In this document: positions 51,383-61,352 of the stretch, piece after piece
How positions within the stretch are numbered: the first letter of the stretch is position 1
Layout: every line of letters begins with the position of its first letter
Assembly (NCBI GenBank): GCA_027923505.1
Contig: BROI01000007.1
Coordinates: forward strand, 868,001 to 932,000
Length of the DNA: 64,000 nt
DNA from: Mayamaea pseudoterrestris
Taxonomy: Eukaryota > Bacillariophyta > Bacillariophyceae > Sellaphorales > Sellaphoraceae
Direction of reading: 5' to 3'
Position numbers and translations under genes: made by a program
Notes under the pieces: generated by a model
What the model was told of the DNA's origin: nothing
Databases searched by the model: none
What the model saw: the letters and a program-made list of their open reading frames with translations, nothing else

Positions 51383-53677
51383 ATGGCCAAGAAGAAGAGC
51401 AAAAAGGCGGACGCCGACAAGAAGGCGACGCTTCAGATCAAAAAGGAAGCCAAGGCAGATAAAAAGGCTCAAAAGAGACTTCAAAAAGCTGCTGGAGATG
51501 GATTAGCTGCTAGCTTTGATGAAGCTGACAATGCTGGCGCGACGAAATTGTCTGCGCTCGACGCCTTGCTGCAGCAGTACAAGCAGCACGATCAAAAAGT
51601 TGTTGCAACGACGACCATCGAAACGATGGATGGATTTCCTCCTCCCCGATCCAACGCATCACTCACGCTGTATGAAGACACCAAGAAGAAGCATGCCGAA
51701 GTTTACATGTTTGGAGGCGAGTACTTTGATGGCGTGGAAAACTTGGTTCTCGATCACTTGCTGAAATATGATTTGCAAAAGCAAGAGTGGAAGCGCATTC
51801 TGACTCCAGTGACACCTCCGGCACGATGCGCACATTCATGCGTCTACTACAATCATGCGCTCTACGTATTTGGAGGAGAGCGCTGCGTTGCCGAAGAGTT
51901 TTACCATTACAAGGACTGCTGGAAGTTTGATATCCGTGCGCAAGCGTGGGAGGAAGTCAAGCCGAGTCGAGTTGGAACGTTGCCGACGGCGCGGTCGGGA
52001 CATGCGGCGGTGGTTTGGAAGCACTTTATGATTTGCTTTGGCGGCTTTTTCGAAGCGATGAAGGAGGCACCGCGATGGTTCAACGATGTGACTGTGTTGG
52101 ATTTGCAAACGCTGCAGTGGATGGACATTCCACACTCGAAGCTTACCATGCGACCAGAACCTCGATCGGCTTGCAACGTGGCCATTGTCGGTGACGACAA
52201 GATGATTGTACATGGAGGCTTCTCCAAACTCAGCAAGACAAGTTTAAAGCTGGCTTCTGTGACTGATGACACCGATCCAGCGACAACGGAAACCAAGGTG
52301 CATACAGATTCATGGATACTACATTTGAAGCCGTTGCTGCAAAGTAAACCTCCAACGTGGGAGCGACTGACAAGTTCTGTTGCAAAAACACAATTGGACC
52401 ACGCAAGGAACCCATGTGGTCGATCTGGAGCTGGATCAGTGGCATACAAGGAACGAATGCTTGTATATGGCGGTGTCGTGGATAAGGAGCAGTACGATTA
52501 CAAAATGGATAGCGTGTTTTACAATGACCTGAATGCATTTGACATAGTTCGCCGCAAATGGTTTCCTGTCAATGCAAGGCGATTAGTTGCAGGCCAAGAG
52601 AAACAACGGCGACGGAAGGATGCTGCCGGGGAAGGAGCATCTGCTGCTGCTGATGGTGAACAGCAGACAGGTGACAAGCACGCAGAAGCACCTGAAGACG
52701 ACAGTGACGGTGGTAATAGCGAACTTGAAGAGGACGAGGAAGAGAATGAAGGAAACCGCTCAATTGGTTGGGATGTGCAAAAGCTACGCTCAAACATGTT
52801 TGCGTTCATGGACGGTGAAGGTAATCTGGTGTATGAAAAGATTAACGAGAAGAATGTTGATGCAGCTGCATGTAGCGCAAGAGGCGAAGAAAAGTGGGGG
52901 CAAGAGGATGAAGATTCCGAAGAGCATGAAGAGACGAAAATGGATGATCCAGCGCAAAAGCAGGCATCGCGTGGTAGTAGTGCTACAGGCAAGTCCGTTG
53001 GTTTCCATACATTGACTGCGTCATCCATTATGGTTGTCAATCCAGATACTCGTGTTCCGGAGCCAGCGCAACAGATGGAGCCCTTGCCAAGGATCAAGCC
53101 TGCCATGTTTATATCCGGCAGTGTCTTGTACGTCTACGGAGGCTTGCTGGAGGTGGGTGATCGGGAAGTCACATTGGACGACTTTTGGTGTTTCGACCTT
53201 CGCAAGCGTGAACAATGGGTGTGTATCTTTGCGGGTAGTATGCACAAGCAAGTCTGGCGAGGTGCCGTGAATGATGATGAGGATAGCTACTATAGTGCCA
53301 GCAAGGGTGACGATGTCGAAGATGAGCTTGATGACGATTTGGACGAGTCTGACGACGAAAATGATGCAGTGTCTAACAATAGTGAAGACATGAGTGCCGA
53401 TGTGTACAAGAAGACCTTCATGGAGCTTGACAAGCAGTATGGTATTTCCGACAGCAGTCGCACGCCCCAAGCAAACGAGTCATTGGCTGAGTTTTACTCG
53501 CGGACCTCTGGCTACTGGAACGACCAAGTATCGCAAGCCGCTGCACCCGATGCTACCATGTCTACCAAGGAGTTGAAACGTGAGGGTTTCGCGTTGGCGC
53601 GGACGCGATTTGAGGAGCTTGAGCCAATTTGGTTGCGTTTGGGAAACTTGAAGCTTGACTCGAAACATGTGTCGTGA
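51383..53677 (+). CDS. KLHDC4: kelch-repeat protein, KLHDC4/Kel3 family
   Basis: 764 aa, intronless; ATG at 51383 (MAKKKSKKADADKKATLQ). The Lys-rich N-terminus and ALDALLQQYKQHDQKV lead into SNASLTLYED, the entry of this family. Six kelch blades are marked by YMFGGEYFDG, LYVFGGERC, ICFGGFFEA, MIVHGGFSK, MLVYGGVVD and LYVYGGLLE, forming a beta-propeller that binds partner proteins. An acidic insertion (DDSDGGNSELEEDEEENEG) splits the later blades, and the C-terminus has more acid runs (EDELDDDLDESDDENDAV) then a DUF4110-like end (KTFMELDKQYGIS, EFYSRTSGYWNDQV, KREGFALARTRFEELEPIW). Yeast Kel3 is its relative; cellular role poorly known. Confidence 0.93.
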   Translation: MAKKKSKKADADKKATLQIKKEAKADKKAQKRLQKAAGDGLAASFDEADNAGATKLSALDALLQQYKQHDQKVVATTTIETMDGFPPPRSNASLTLYEDTKKKHAEVYMFGGEYFDGVENLVLDHLLKYDLQKQEWKRILTPVTPPARCAHSCVYYNHALYVFGGERCVAEEFYHYKDCWKFDIRAQAWEEVKPSRVGTLPTARSGHAAVVWKHFMICFGGFFEAMKEAPRWFNDVTVLDLQTLQWMDIPHSKLTMRPEPRSACNVAIVGDDKMIVHGGFSKLSKTSLKLASVTDDTDPATTETKVHTDSWILHLKPLLQSKPPTWERLTSSVAKTQLDHARNPCGRSGAGSVAYKERMLVYGGVVDKEQYDYKMDSVFYNDLNAFDIVRRKWFPVNARRLVAGQEKQRRRKDAAGEGASAAADGEQQTGDKHAEAPEDDSDGGNSELEEDEEENEGNRSIGWDVQKLRSNMFAFMDGEGNLVYEKINEKNVDAAACSARGEEKWGQEDEDSEEHEETKMDDPAQKQASRGSSATGKSVGFHTLTASSIMVVNPDTRVPEPAQQMEPLPRIKPAMFISGSVLYVYGGLLEVGDREVTLDDFWCFDLRKREQWVCIFAGSMHKQVWRGAVNDDEDSYYSASKGDDVEDELDDDLDESDDENDAVSNNSEDMSADVYKKTFMELDKQYGISDSSRTPQANESLAEFYSRTSGYWNDQVSQAAAPDATMSTKELKREGFALARTRFEELEPIWLRLGNLKLDSKHVS

Positions 53678-54691
53678 TCATGGCGGCATTATAGTGAGTT
53701 TTTCGCTTTTTGATTGTCTTACTTCAAGCAAAGACCATTAAAAAGCTCCAATGAACCACCACATGAGTGGCTTTATTATTGTTTGTATTTCAATCCTGCT
53801 GCTGTCGCTTGATGGTTGTTGCCTTAGCTGCCTCCTATCCAATGCCATTTATTTGAGATTTGGACAGCCTTGTGATAATTGAAACTTTGCGGCTTCATGC
53901 AGTATCCGTCACTCGAGACGCAACTAGGGATGGCATAATGCCGGAACTCAAATTAAGTGTCAATGTAGGTAAATATGCTTTCAGAGCAATGTAATGCGCC
54001 TTACGGTAGGCTATGGTCGTAGTAGTTGTGTGCGTCGCCGTTTGCTCAAGTTTGTTATTCGCGTCTCGGACCATCATTGATCCACACAACGACCATGCAC
54101 ACAATGGCAATTACTTCTGACAACATACAGTCTATTCCGCTCTCGTCCACTGCACTTCACCTTGGGGTCCTTGATGTCGGCAATCATTTCGAAATAATCC
54201 GACATTGATCCACCTTGTCGCATGACCCAGAAGAGCATGCGAGCTGGTACCTCCATTTTCCTACAATGCGTAATAGTGCTGACAGTGGCGCTAACGTTGA
54301 CAAGGGCACTTACGATATTTTGTTAGTCTTTGTCGTCGAGTATCCTCCGTCGACATTTAACTCAACGGATATGCCCCATCACAAAACTTGGATGCCCATG
54401 CAGTCATGATCAGTTCGCGTTCGTGATGAGAAGTCCATTCACTGAGCAGCGGGAAGATTGTAAAGAAAGTCACTCAATAAAAGATCCAGATGCAAAAACT
54501 ACCGGTACCGGTAGGTAGAAAGCAATATACAGTGGACAATTGGTAATGCTATGTGCAGCAACGATATCTACAGCCCAAGTGGCTCACCATCGCGGATAGT
54601 TGCTAGCCAAGGCACCTACTTGTACCGGTATTGCTTCCAAATGTTCAATGATTTGCGCCTGAGCAAGGACACTGGCATAGACTTGTCATTT
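53678..54691. other. 1-kb convergent intergenic region rich in TACCGGTA
   Basis: Between the stop codons of the kelch and SpoU genes. It contains a 16-bp perfect palindrome (54499-54514) made of two overlapping TACCGGTA units, and a third unit at 54623. Short open frames exist on both strands without coding character. No gene supported. Confidence 0.5.
54499..54514. repeat. 16-bp perfect palindrome CTACCGGTACCGGTAG
   Basis: Self-complementary over all 16 bases; composed of two TACCGGTA octamers overlapping by two bases. The octamer recurs in other intergenic stretches of this window. Confidence 0.9.
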
Positions 54692-55723
54692 TCACTCCGT
54701 TTTCGACAAACTCCATTGTCGTATGATTTCATACAGCATAATCGGAGCGCATGCCGCAACGTTGAGCGAATTCTTGACGCCAAACATGGGAATCTCCAAT
54801 ATTGCGTCAAATGACGGCATGAGTTCGGCGTTGACTCCCGTCACTTCGTTGCCCAGGACCAAACAAACGCCGGCGTGAGACGAAAAGTCGTAGTCTGTAT
54901 ACACTGTGGACTGCTCCGTCGTTTCCATTCCTATAATCGCATAGTCGGGTTTACTTTCGCGAACATAAGCAATCCCTCGTTTCGTCGTTTCAAAATGTAT
55001 CGAGTCGACGATAGCGTCTGCTCCGAGGGCCGTCTTGCGCAGCTTGTCGGCGCCGCTGCCGTTGGGGTGAGGCGTAATCCCGCACGTGACAACTTGGTCG
55101 AGACCGGCGGCATCGGCGGTGCGAAACAAGCTGCCAACGTTTTGGGCGCTTCGTAGATTATCGAGTAGTAGCATTAGCGGAAACTTGCTTGTTGAGCTAC
55201 TACTAGATGCGTCATCTGTAGGATCAGTAAGGTCGTGATGTCGCACCCATTCGGCTTGATGGGACTTGTGGCGAGCGAGCAGAAATTGGATTTGTAGTGA
55301 TGTACGTCGGGCAGCAGCTTGCAGCTTTGTCGAGTCCATTGTCAGTGCTGGATCACTTTTCGTTTTTGGATAGAGGAAAGCTCGATACGTCTTGATGGCG
55401 GACTTGCCGTACCTTCCGTCATATCCATTGGTCGGATTCGTCATGGATTGAATGGCGGCGTCATTGAGCTCATTGGCGTTAATATCTATCGACTCGAGAT
55501 TCGTGTGCAAAAGATCCCTTCGAATCGAAACATCTAGAGATGACTCTGTATAGCTTGATTGCATTCGTAGTCGCGAAAAGCTTAGTCTACTGAGTCTCGA
55601 ACATAAGTGTGATGCTTGACGCCGGTTCAGCTGATGTGAAAGTTGAAGCCCTGTCGCGAAAATGTGATGATTACGAAAAAATATCATACTGATCGACAGC
55701 CAAGTGTAAATAGTATTCTTCAT
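54692..55723 (-). CDS. SpoU-family RNA 2'-O-methyltransferase
   Basis: 343 aa, one exon. Uses S-adenosylmethionine to methylate ribose 2'-OH in rRNA or tRNA. The SPOUT signature motifs are all present: PLMLLLDNLRSAQNVGSLFR with TADAAG (motif 1, catalytic Asn and Arg), AGVCLVLGNEVTGVNAEL (motif 2), and IPMFGVKNSLNVAACAPIML (motif 3), which form the knotted cofactor site. About 55 N-terminal residues, hydrophobic then basic (WLSISMIFFRNHHIF, SRLSRLSFSRLRMQSS), look like an organelle presequence; in-frame ATGs at 55687 and 55564 are alternatives. The organellar or nucleolar target RNA is unknown. Divergent from the HCF173-like gene by 247 bp. Confidence 0.9.
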   Translation of the reverse strand: MKNTIYTWLSISMIFFRNHHIFATGLQLSHQLNRRQASHLCSRLSRLSFSRLRMQSSYTESSLDVSIRRDLLHTNLESIDINANELNDAAIQSMTNPTNGYDGRYGKSAIKTYRAFLYPKTKSDPALTMDSTKLQAAARRTSLQIQFLLARHKSHQAEWVRHHDLTDPTDDASSSSSTSKFPLMLLLDNLRSAQNVGSLFRTADAAGLDQVVTCGITPHPNGSGADKLRKTALGADAIVDSIHFETTKRGIAYVRESKPDYAIIGMETTEQSTVYTDYDFSSHAGVCLVLGNEVTGVNAELMPSFDAILEIPMFGVKNSLNVAACAPIMLYEIIRQWSLSKTE

Positions 55724-55970
55724 CTGTCTCTCCTCATAGCCTCGTTATAGCTCAACATATATCTCGTTTGTGGGCGAATCGACCGAGCCTTTCTCTTGGT
55801 CAAAATCGCTTCGATTCAAAATCTTGAGTACCGTTCGGATATCATGCAATGCCGATGCGACAATTGCGACTGACACATTCACGTCGTCATCGAACTGCCA
55901 TGAAGCAAAATCTGCGCCCATTGCAGTCAAGAGTATCCTCTAAACAAGCGTATACATTGATTTCTAGACA

Positions 55971-58247
55971 ATGCCAGTGCTACGCTTGCTCTTGCTGGGC
56001 TTCTCGGCCGGCTCGCTGGCCTTTCAGGCTCCGCAGAGACGTTTTCCGAATGCGATTCAATCGGCAACGTTTCAAACGTCACCACTGCATTCAGCATTCT
56101 TCTCCGTGTTAACTCCGCCAAAACACTCTTCATGGACCAGACTTTCTGCGACTGATTCAAACGACAGTGAGAGTAACGACGAAGCACCAAAAAAGAAGAA
56201 GAAACCCATCAAGAAAAAGCCCGACGCGCAGCCGCCAGCACTCTCCAAGGAGGATCTCGTCAAATCGATTGGAGAGCAAATGCGCAGCAAGCGCCAACAA
56301 TCACCAGAATCAAGCAGTGGCGCCGACTTGTTGAACATGTTGAATCCCTTCAAGGCGGGCCAGAATTTGCGCAAAACCATTGACGGTGCCATTACGTCAG
56401 TCAACGTTGTTCCAAAGGAAAATTCCATTTACTATGTTGGCGATCGACTCATGGAAGGAACGGCAGCTGCAGGTAGCAGCAGCAGCGAACTTAGTCGACT
56501 TGGTCAAGACGACTTTGTTCCAGAAGTATTGGTGGTGGGAGCCACGGGAGAGGTTGGTCGCATGGTGGTGCGGCGGTTGCTGCTGGATGGGCGGTTTCGG
56601 GTCCGCGTCTTGGTGCGCGACTTGTACACGGAGACGCTCAATCTGCTTGGCACGGGTGTGACGTATTGTCAAGGCGATTTGGCGAACATTGATAGTTTGG
56701 AGTACGCATTGACGGATGTGGATAAGATTGTCTTTTGCGCGGGAGCGCCGCGGCCGGATGAAGGACAGTTTCAGGAAAAGTTCAAGGCGTTCGTCGAGGA
56801 AACGCTCACGACGGAGACGCGCGAAACAGCCGAGGCGCAATTGAAGCAAGGCGGGGATGCAGCAGTCGCAAAATCAAACATGGAGTGGGAGCAGCTCGAG
56901 TCGGTGGTGCAAGTGCGAGCGCGACTTGCCGAGCAGGTTGACATGATTGGTCTCCAGAATTTGCTAAGGGCCTATCAGAATGTTCGTCACGCTGACTATG
57001 GAACTTCGCAAGCTGCCAAGCGATCCTTGTTTAAGTTTCAGGATCGTCCTGACGATTTTAATTTATTTGCCATTGACATGGGTGATGAGGAAATGAATGA
57101 TGAGGTCAAGTCATACGCAGACTACGGGAACTATTACGAGGAGATGGACGCGGAGGATGCATACGGCGATGAGTATGATGACGCTTACGCGACAACCAGC
57201 GTGGAACTCAAAAAGGATACAAAGGTGACATCGCAGGCGCAATGGATACGTAATCAGTTTGAGCACGGTGTGTTCGTCGGCAAGGTTCCTAAGGCGATTG
57301 GAACTGCTAGCAAGGGTGGCGAAGCAGCCATTGTCAGCACGCGTTTGCGTTCACGTGACGACCCCGAAAATGGGATTGATCTCAGTGCCGGCTTCGCTGG
57401 TTTCATTTTACGACTTTGTTCTGATGGTGGAAAGTATGAGATTTTTGTTCGGACCAAGGAGTTCTACGAAAAGGGAGTGGAGTATGTTTGTAACTTTTCC
57501 ACGGTAACGAAGCCAACGGGCAAGAATAAATCATCGAACAAGTTTGTAACTGTACGCTGTCCCTTTGAAGATTTCAAGCCAGTAGTCCGCGGTACGGAAG
57601 GCGACTCGGTGGAAGGCATCCCAACCTTCCGAGGGCAGGATGTCCGCAACATTGGCTTCCGCTACAGCAGCTCAAGTAACGCAATGAAATCCAAACTTGA
57701 ACCTGGTCAGTGGAGCTCCTTTTACCTTGCACTTTGCTACATGAAGCTGTATCGATCACAACCAGAGCCCGAGTTTGTCTATTTGAGCGACGCACGCATC
57801 CCTCCCGTTGTTCGATCGAACATGGTCAGCCACGCAACGCGGAAACTACTTGCCTTGGCAGACGAAAATGAGGGCGTCCGATTGCTGGATGATGCAACCA
57901 TGAAGACGGTGGCTAGCGACACCAAAGTGCGCAGCGAGGAAGAAACTTACTACAAGTTTCGCGGGGAAGAAATGATCAAGAGCAGCGGTCTGAGTTACTC
58001 AATTATCAGAGTCAGCGGTTACAACGAGTCACCGAGCGGTGATCTTAGTACGATTGATTTGAGCGCCAACAACGAAGACGTGACGGCTGTTTCACGGACG
58101 GATGTTGCCCAGGTTTGTGTCAGCGCGCTATTAGACCCAAATGCACTAAATAAAAGCTTTTACATGCGGAAAAAGAAGGGAAGCTCTATGGATGAAAATA
58201 TAGCTGGCAAATTTGCTGCGCTCCCCAAGGATCAGCTTGTAGTTTAA
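55971..58247 (+). CDS. HCF173: HCF173-like plastid protein (atypical SDR with CIA30 domain)
   Basis: 758 aa, one exon. The N-terminus MPVLRLLLLGFSAGSLAFQAP is a signal peptide with an ASAFAP-type site (SLAFQAP), so plastid import. After a Lys-rich linker (PKKKKKPIKKK), an NAD(P)-binding Rossmann domain starts: PEVLVVGATGEVGRMVVRRL, FRVRVLVRDL, VTYCQGDLANIDSLEYAL, KIVFCAGAP. A CIA30 domain is inserted (SAGFAGFILRLCSDGGKYEI, FVTVRCPFEDFKPVVRG, GFRYSS, FYLALCYMKLYR), then the SDR fold resumes (GLSYSIIRVSGYNE). This split is the hallmark of Arabidopsis HCF173, which activates translation of psbA mRNA for photosystem II D1. An acidic insertion (residues about 365-410) makes it longer than the plant protein. 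Confidence 0.9.
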   Translation: MPVLRLLLLGFSAGSLAFQAPQRRFPNAIQSATFQTSPLHSAFFSVLTPPKHSSWTRLSATDSNDSESNDEAPKKKKKPIKKKPDAQPPALSKEDLVKSIGEQMRSKRQQSPESSSGADLLNMLNPFKAGQNLRKTIDGAITSVNVVPKENSIYYVGDRLMEGTAAAGSSSSELSRLGQDDFVPEVLVVGATGEVGRMVVRRLLLDGRFRVRVLVRDLYTETLNLLGTGVTYCQGDLANIDSLEYALTDVDKIVFCAGAPRPDEGQFQEKFKAFVEETLTTETRETAEAQLKQGGDAAVAKSNMEWEQLESVVQVRARLAEQVDMIGLQNLLRAYQNVRHADYGTSQAAKRSLFKFQDRPDDFNLFAIDMGDEEMNDEVKSYADYGNYYEEMDAEDAYGDEYDDAYATTSVELKKDTKVTSQAQWIRNQFEHGVFVGKVPKAIGTASKGGEAAIVSTRLRSRDDPENGIDLSAGFAGFILRLCSDGGKYEIFVRTKEFYEKGVEYVCNFSTVTKPTGKNKSSNKFVTVRCPFEDFKPVVRGTEGDSVEGIPTFRGQDVRNIGFRYSSSSNAMKSKLEPGQWSSFYLALCYMKLYRSQPEPEFVYLSDARIPPVVRSNMVSHATRKLLALADENEGVRLLDDATMKTVASDTKVRSEEETYYKFRGEEMIKSSGLSYSIIRVSGYNESPSGDLSTIDLSANNEDVTAVSRTDVAQVCVSALLDPNALNKSFYMRKKKGSSMDENIAGKFAALPKDQLVV

Positions 58248-58289
58248 TTTGCGATGCCACCGCCTTACTGTTAAGCTAAATTGCATATT

Positions 58290-59664
58290 TTACTTTTTCT
58301 TGAAAAATCCCATGAGACTACCTTGCTTCATCGACGCCGCGTTCTTTTTGCTCGCCACCGGCTTTGGTGCCGCCTTCTTGGCGACCACTGGCGCGACCTT
58401 TACTTCTTCTTCATCGGAAGGAATGTCTTCCCATATTTCCTGTGTTTCTGTATGCAAGTAGCCAGAAGCATCCATGGTTGTCTTTTCCACTAGCTTTTTG
58501 CGGCGGCGCTTGTGCGCCGTGCCTCCATTGCTCGCAGCGTCCTTCTTGGTGGCAAACGCATCCATCGCGCCCGACGCAACGGGCTCGTCCTTGCGCTTCG
58601 TTCGCGACTTTTTTGTGGTTTCCTTGACTGCAGCCGGCTCATCGTCGCTGCTGTCGTCAATCGTCAAATGTTGTTTCTTGCTCGTCTTGGCCGCTGCTTT
58701 GGTGTCGAGCGGTTGGCTGTCATCGTCCGACTCGTACTCAGCATGCGATTGGTGCTTGTGGTCCATTTCTTCATCGTCGCTCTCCTCATCTCCGACAAAG
58801 TTATCATCGACAATGCCAACCTTGCTGCTGCCTCTTGCCTTGGATACAGAATTCTCCTTCTCCTCCGATTTCGCAGATGCAACAGGTGGATGATTGCTGG
58901 CAGTCTTTGTAGTAGCTGGCTTGCTTTCAGCTTCCTTCTTCTTGTTGCTCGCTGCTGCCTTGGCGCTGAAAAAGCTAGCTGCCGTGGTAGTCTTTTTCGG
59001 TCCTCCTCGCGTTGCAATTGGCGCTGCCGAAACAGTTGTTGCCTCCACATCCATGGCATGTTCACCAGACGATGACCCAATGCGAATGCTTTCATCATAG
59101 GCGGCTCGTACCAATGGACTAGGTTGAATGAGATCGAACCGAGCCGTTTCGGATAATATCGTCGACAAGTGGTTGTCGGTTACCAAGTCGCGAAAGTGCG
59201 CCATTTCGCGCTCGTGAGCCGCGGAAAGGCTTTCGCAATGTTGCTCCTGCTGCGCGCCGTCCTTGGTCATCATGGCGAGTGAATACAAGAATTTGCTGCT
59301 GCTGCCAGAATCATTTGTTTTGCTGTAAGGTTCCTCGGTCAGGCGAAATACTGGCATGCGACGTAAAAGAGACAAGATTTAAGCGCAGCTTCTTGCAACG
59401 AATCCAACATTCTAACATAGACCTACCAGTACATGGAACGTCGTCGTCATGATCATTTTTCAGCATTTCCTTCTCCCGCGTCACGTAGTGGGCTTGATAG
59501 TTTCGGTTTCCCGCCTTTGTTGCCGTTTCCTCGAGCATTCTGGAGGCTTGCGACTGCGACACTTCCAGTTTGCGTGCAAGGCCAGTGATACTGACGCACT
59601 CGAGTTCGTCGTGAAGCATGGAAGCGACAAAGCGCTGCTGCTGTTGTTCAGACATTTTTGACAT
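58290..59664 (-). CDS. POLD3: DNA polymerase delta subunit 3 (POLD3/Pol32/Cdc27)
   Basis: Exons 59427-59664 and 58290-59350; the 76-bp intron is phase 1 (GTAGGT/CAG) and gives DVPCTVFRLTEEPY. Product 432 aa. The N-terminus is a winged-helix-like domain (ECVSITGLARKLEVSQSQAS, RMLEE) that holds the other pol delta subunits; the rest is charged and disordered with acidic and Lys runs (DEESDDEEMDHKHQSHAEY, KKSRTKRKDE). TEIWEDIPSDEE-type sequence (TQEIWEDIPSDEEE) and the C-terminal PIP box QGSLMGFFKKK, which binds PCNA, are typical of Pol32/p66. Only 42 bp separate its stop from the convergent HCF173-like stop. Confidence 0.92.
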
Positions 59665-60132
59665 GATTACCTTCTATTGGAGAAAGCGCAAAGGTGAGAA
59701 GTAGAAGTAGGAGAAGAGCAGCATGATGTTCGATGAGCAACGAGAGAGAAAAAGTCACACCCTTTACGTTGGTGCTATTAGTCTTGCAGTATAGTCAAAA
59801 GCTTACCAGGGGTTTTGAGATGTGATGTGAGACGCTATGATACGCTATAATGTTCTTGCTTGTCTAGCCCGTGTCGTTTGCTGCTTGTGGACGGACGGCA
59901 ACGAGCGAATGTCATGGTGGCGCGCATTGGTTCGCGCGCCGCGCCAAGCTAACCCCTAACTCTAACTCACGATTCTATTTTCGCGCCATTTTTTCGAATG
60001 GATCTTGCATGACCGCGACTCGAATGACCCTCTCCACCATGACGACGACATGGCTGTCCAAGATCAAACCGAGTTTCGATATTGCACAACCTCTTTGAAC
60101 TTGCTTGCGACAAGCGTTTAAAAATCCGAACC
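59665..60132. other. divergent intergenic region, POLD3 and NECAP
   Basis: 468 bp; should contain both promoters. A degenerate telomere-like tract (ctaacccctaactctaact, 59949-59967) lies about 170 bp before the NECAP start. No gene seen. Confidence 0.5.
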
Positions 60133-60959
60133 ATGGACGACTTTGATATGGGATTGGTGAGTGCCTCACTTCGCTCGATTTTCTCTGCGACTCGTAAAGA
60201 TTGAAACCGTTGTCAACACGAATCTTGTCATGCAACGGTATCGGCCACCAAGGGTACTTTTCGGTAGAACTTAATGCTGATCTCTATGTGAGCAGTTTGT
60301 TTCAACCTCTCACCTAAATGTTGCTGCATTGTATATCAACAGCTCGATGACGACACCTACAAGGTGAACGTTCTTCGACAGAAAATGCTTGGAATCGCAC
60401 CAGTCTTCATGTATCGCATTCCATCAGCAAAGGCAAACGGTGTCGAATACTTGTAAGTATGGTTGTGTGAATTTGGAGCTGGCGACTAGCAGATGCTTTT
60501 TGCAAAGCGATTCTAGGCAATGTTTTTCGCTTTGGGCTTTGGCTAATTGTTTCCTCCATTCGACATTTTCACATTTCTTACTCATGCAGAGCCGACGAAT
60601 GGAATTTACGAAAACCATTGCAGCAATGCAGTCTACGCGTCGAGCGTCGAGGAGGCATTCTCCTCGTTGTCTTTACCTTTCAAAAGGAAGGCAAGCCTGG
60701 AAGTACACTCTTTGCCTTGTGCAAGATTGATTTGGAGTCGAGTGGCTTGCCATTGGAGCATTGGGTCAAGCCATGCGGTGACTCGAGTCGATACTTTGCT
60801 GTGCGAGTGACGGATGAAGCGGGTGGGCGGGAAGCTGTCGTTGGATTGGGATTCCGAGAGCGTGATGAAGCGGCAGACTTTGTGCAGTGCTTGACAAACT
60901 ATCAGAGCGCGATTTCGCGGGAACGTCTGGCCAAGGCGGAGCAAATGGCTTATCAGTAA
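60133..60959 (+). CDS. NECAP: NECAP-like endocytic adaptor-associated protein
   Basis: Exons 60133-60156 (24 nt), 60343-60452 and 60590-60959; introns of 186 bp (phase 0) and 137 bp (phase 2). Product 167 aa. NECAP proteins bind the AP2/AP1 ear and coat proteins at clathrin-coated pits. The PH-like fold runs through the whole length: YKVNVLRQKMLG, MYRIPSAKANGVEYLADEW, NLRKPLQQCSLRVERRGG, TLFALCKIDLES, then the strongest marks CGDSSRYFAVRVTDEAGG and VGLGFRERDEAADFVQCL. The C-terminal WxxF tail of animal NECAPs is missing, so it is a core-only form. A coding first exon of 8 codons is needed to supply the ATG. Confidence 0.88.
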
Positions 60960-61352
60960 ATTTAATAAGGCTGTATTGTATGTCAGACGTATAGAATTAC
61001 TCTGACTGTAAAGTACGATAGCAGCGCACCTCCTGCTGCAATTGCTCACCCAATCTTTTAGCCCACTTTTGCTACAAAATAGATTTATTTTTAAGCATGG
61101 AACGGGTAAGGCATGCTCTGCAAATAAATGGTAGATACGGGTACTCCCACATAGCTAATTTGATACGAGTAGTGAGTATGAAGGTGATCGTTAGCTCGTC
61201 CGTTTCGCTTCGCCGGTCATTATTTTGTGACACATCTTCATTCGCACGTGACGCCAAAATGCCTCCGCTAAACCAGAGATCCATTGCACACAACCATCAT
61301 ATCCAAATCCTGTTTGCCCAGTAAAACAAGCAAGTCATTGTATACAACTACC
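60960..61352. other. intergenic, no gene seen
   Basis: 393 bp between tandem plus-strand genes; holds the NECAP 3' end and the next promoter. Nothing else recognised. Confidence 0.5.
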
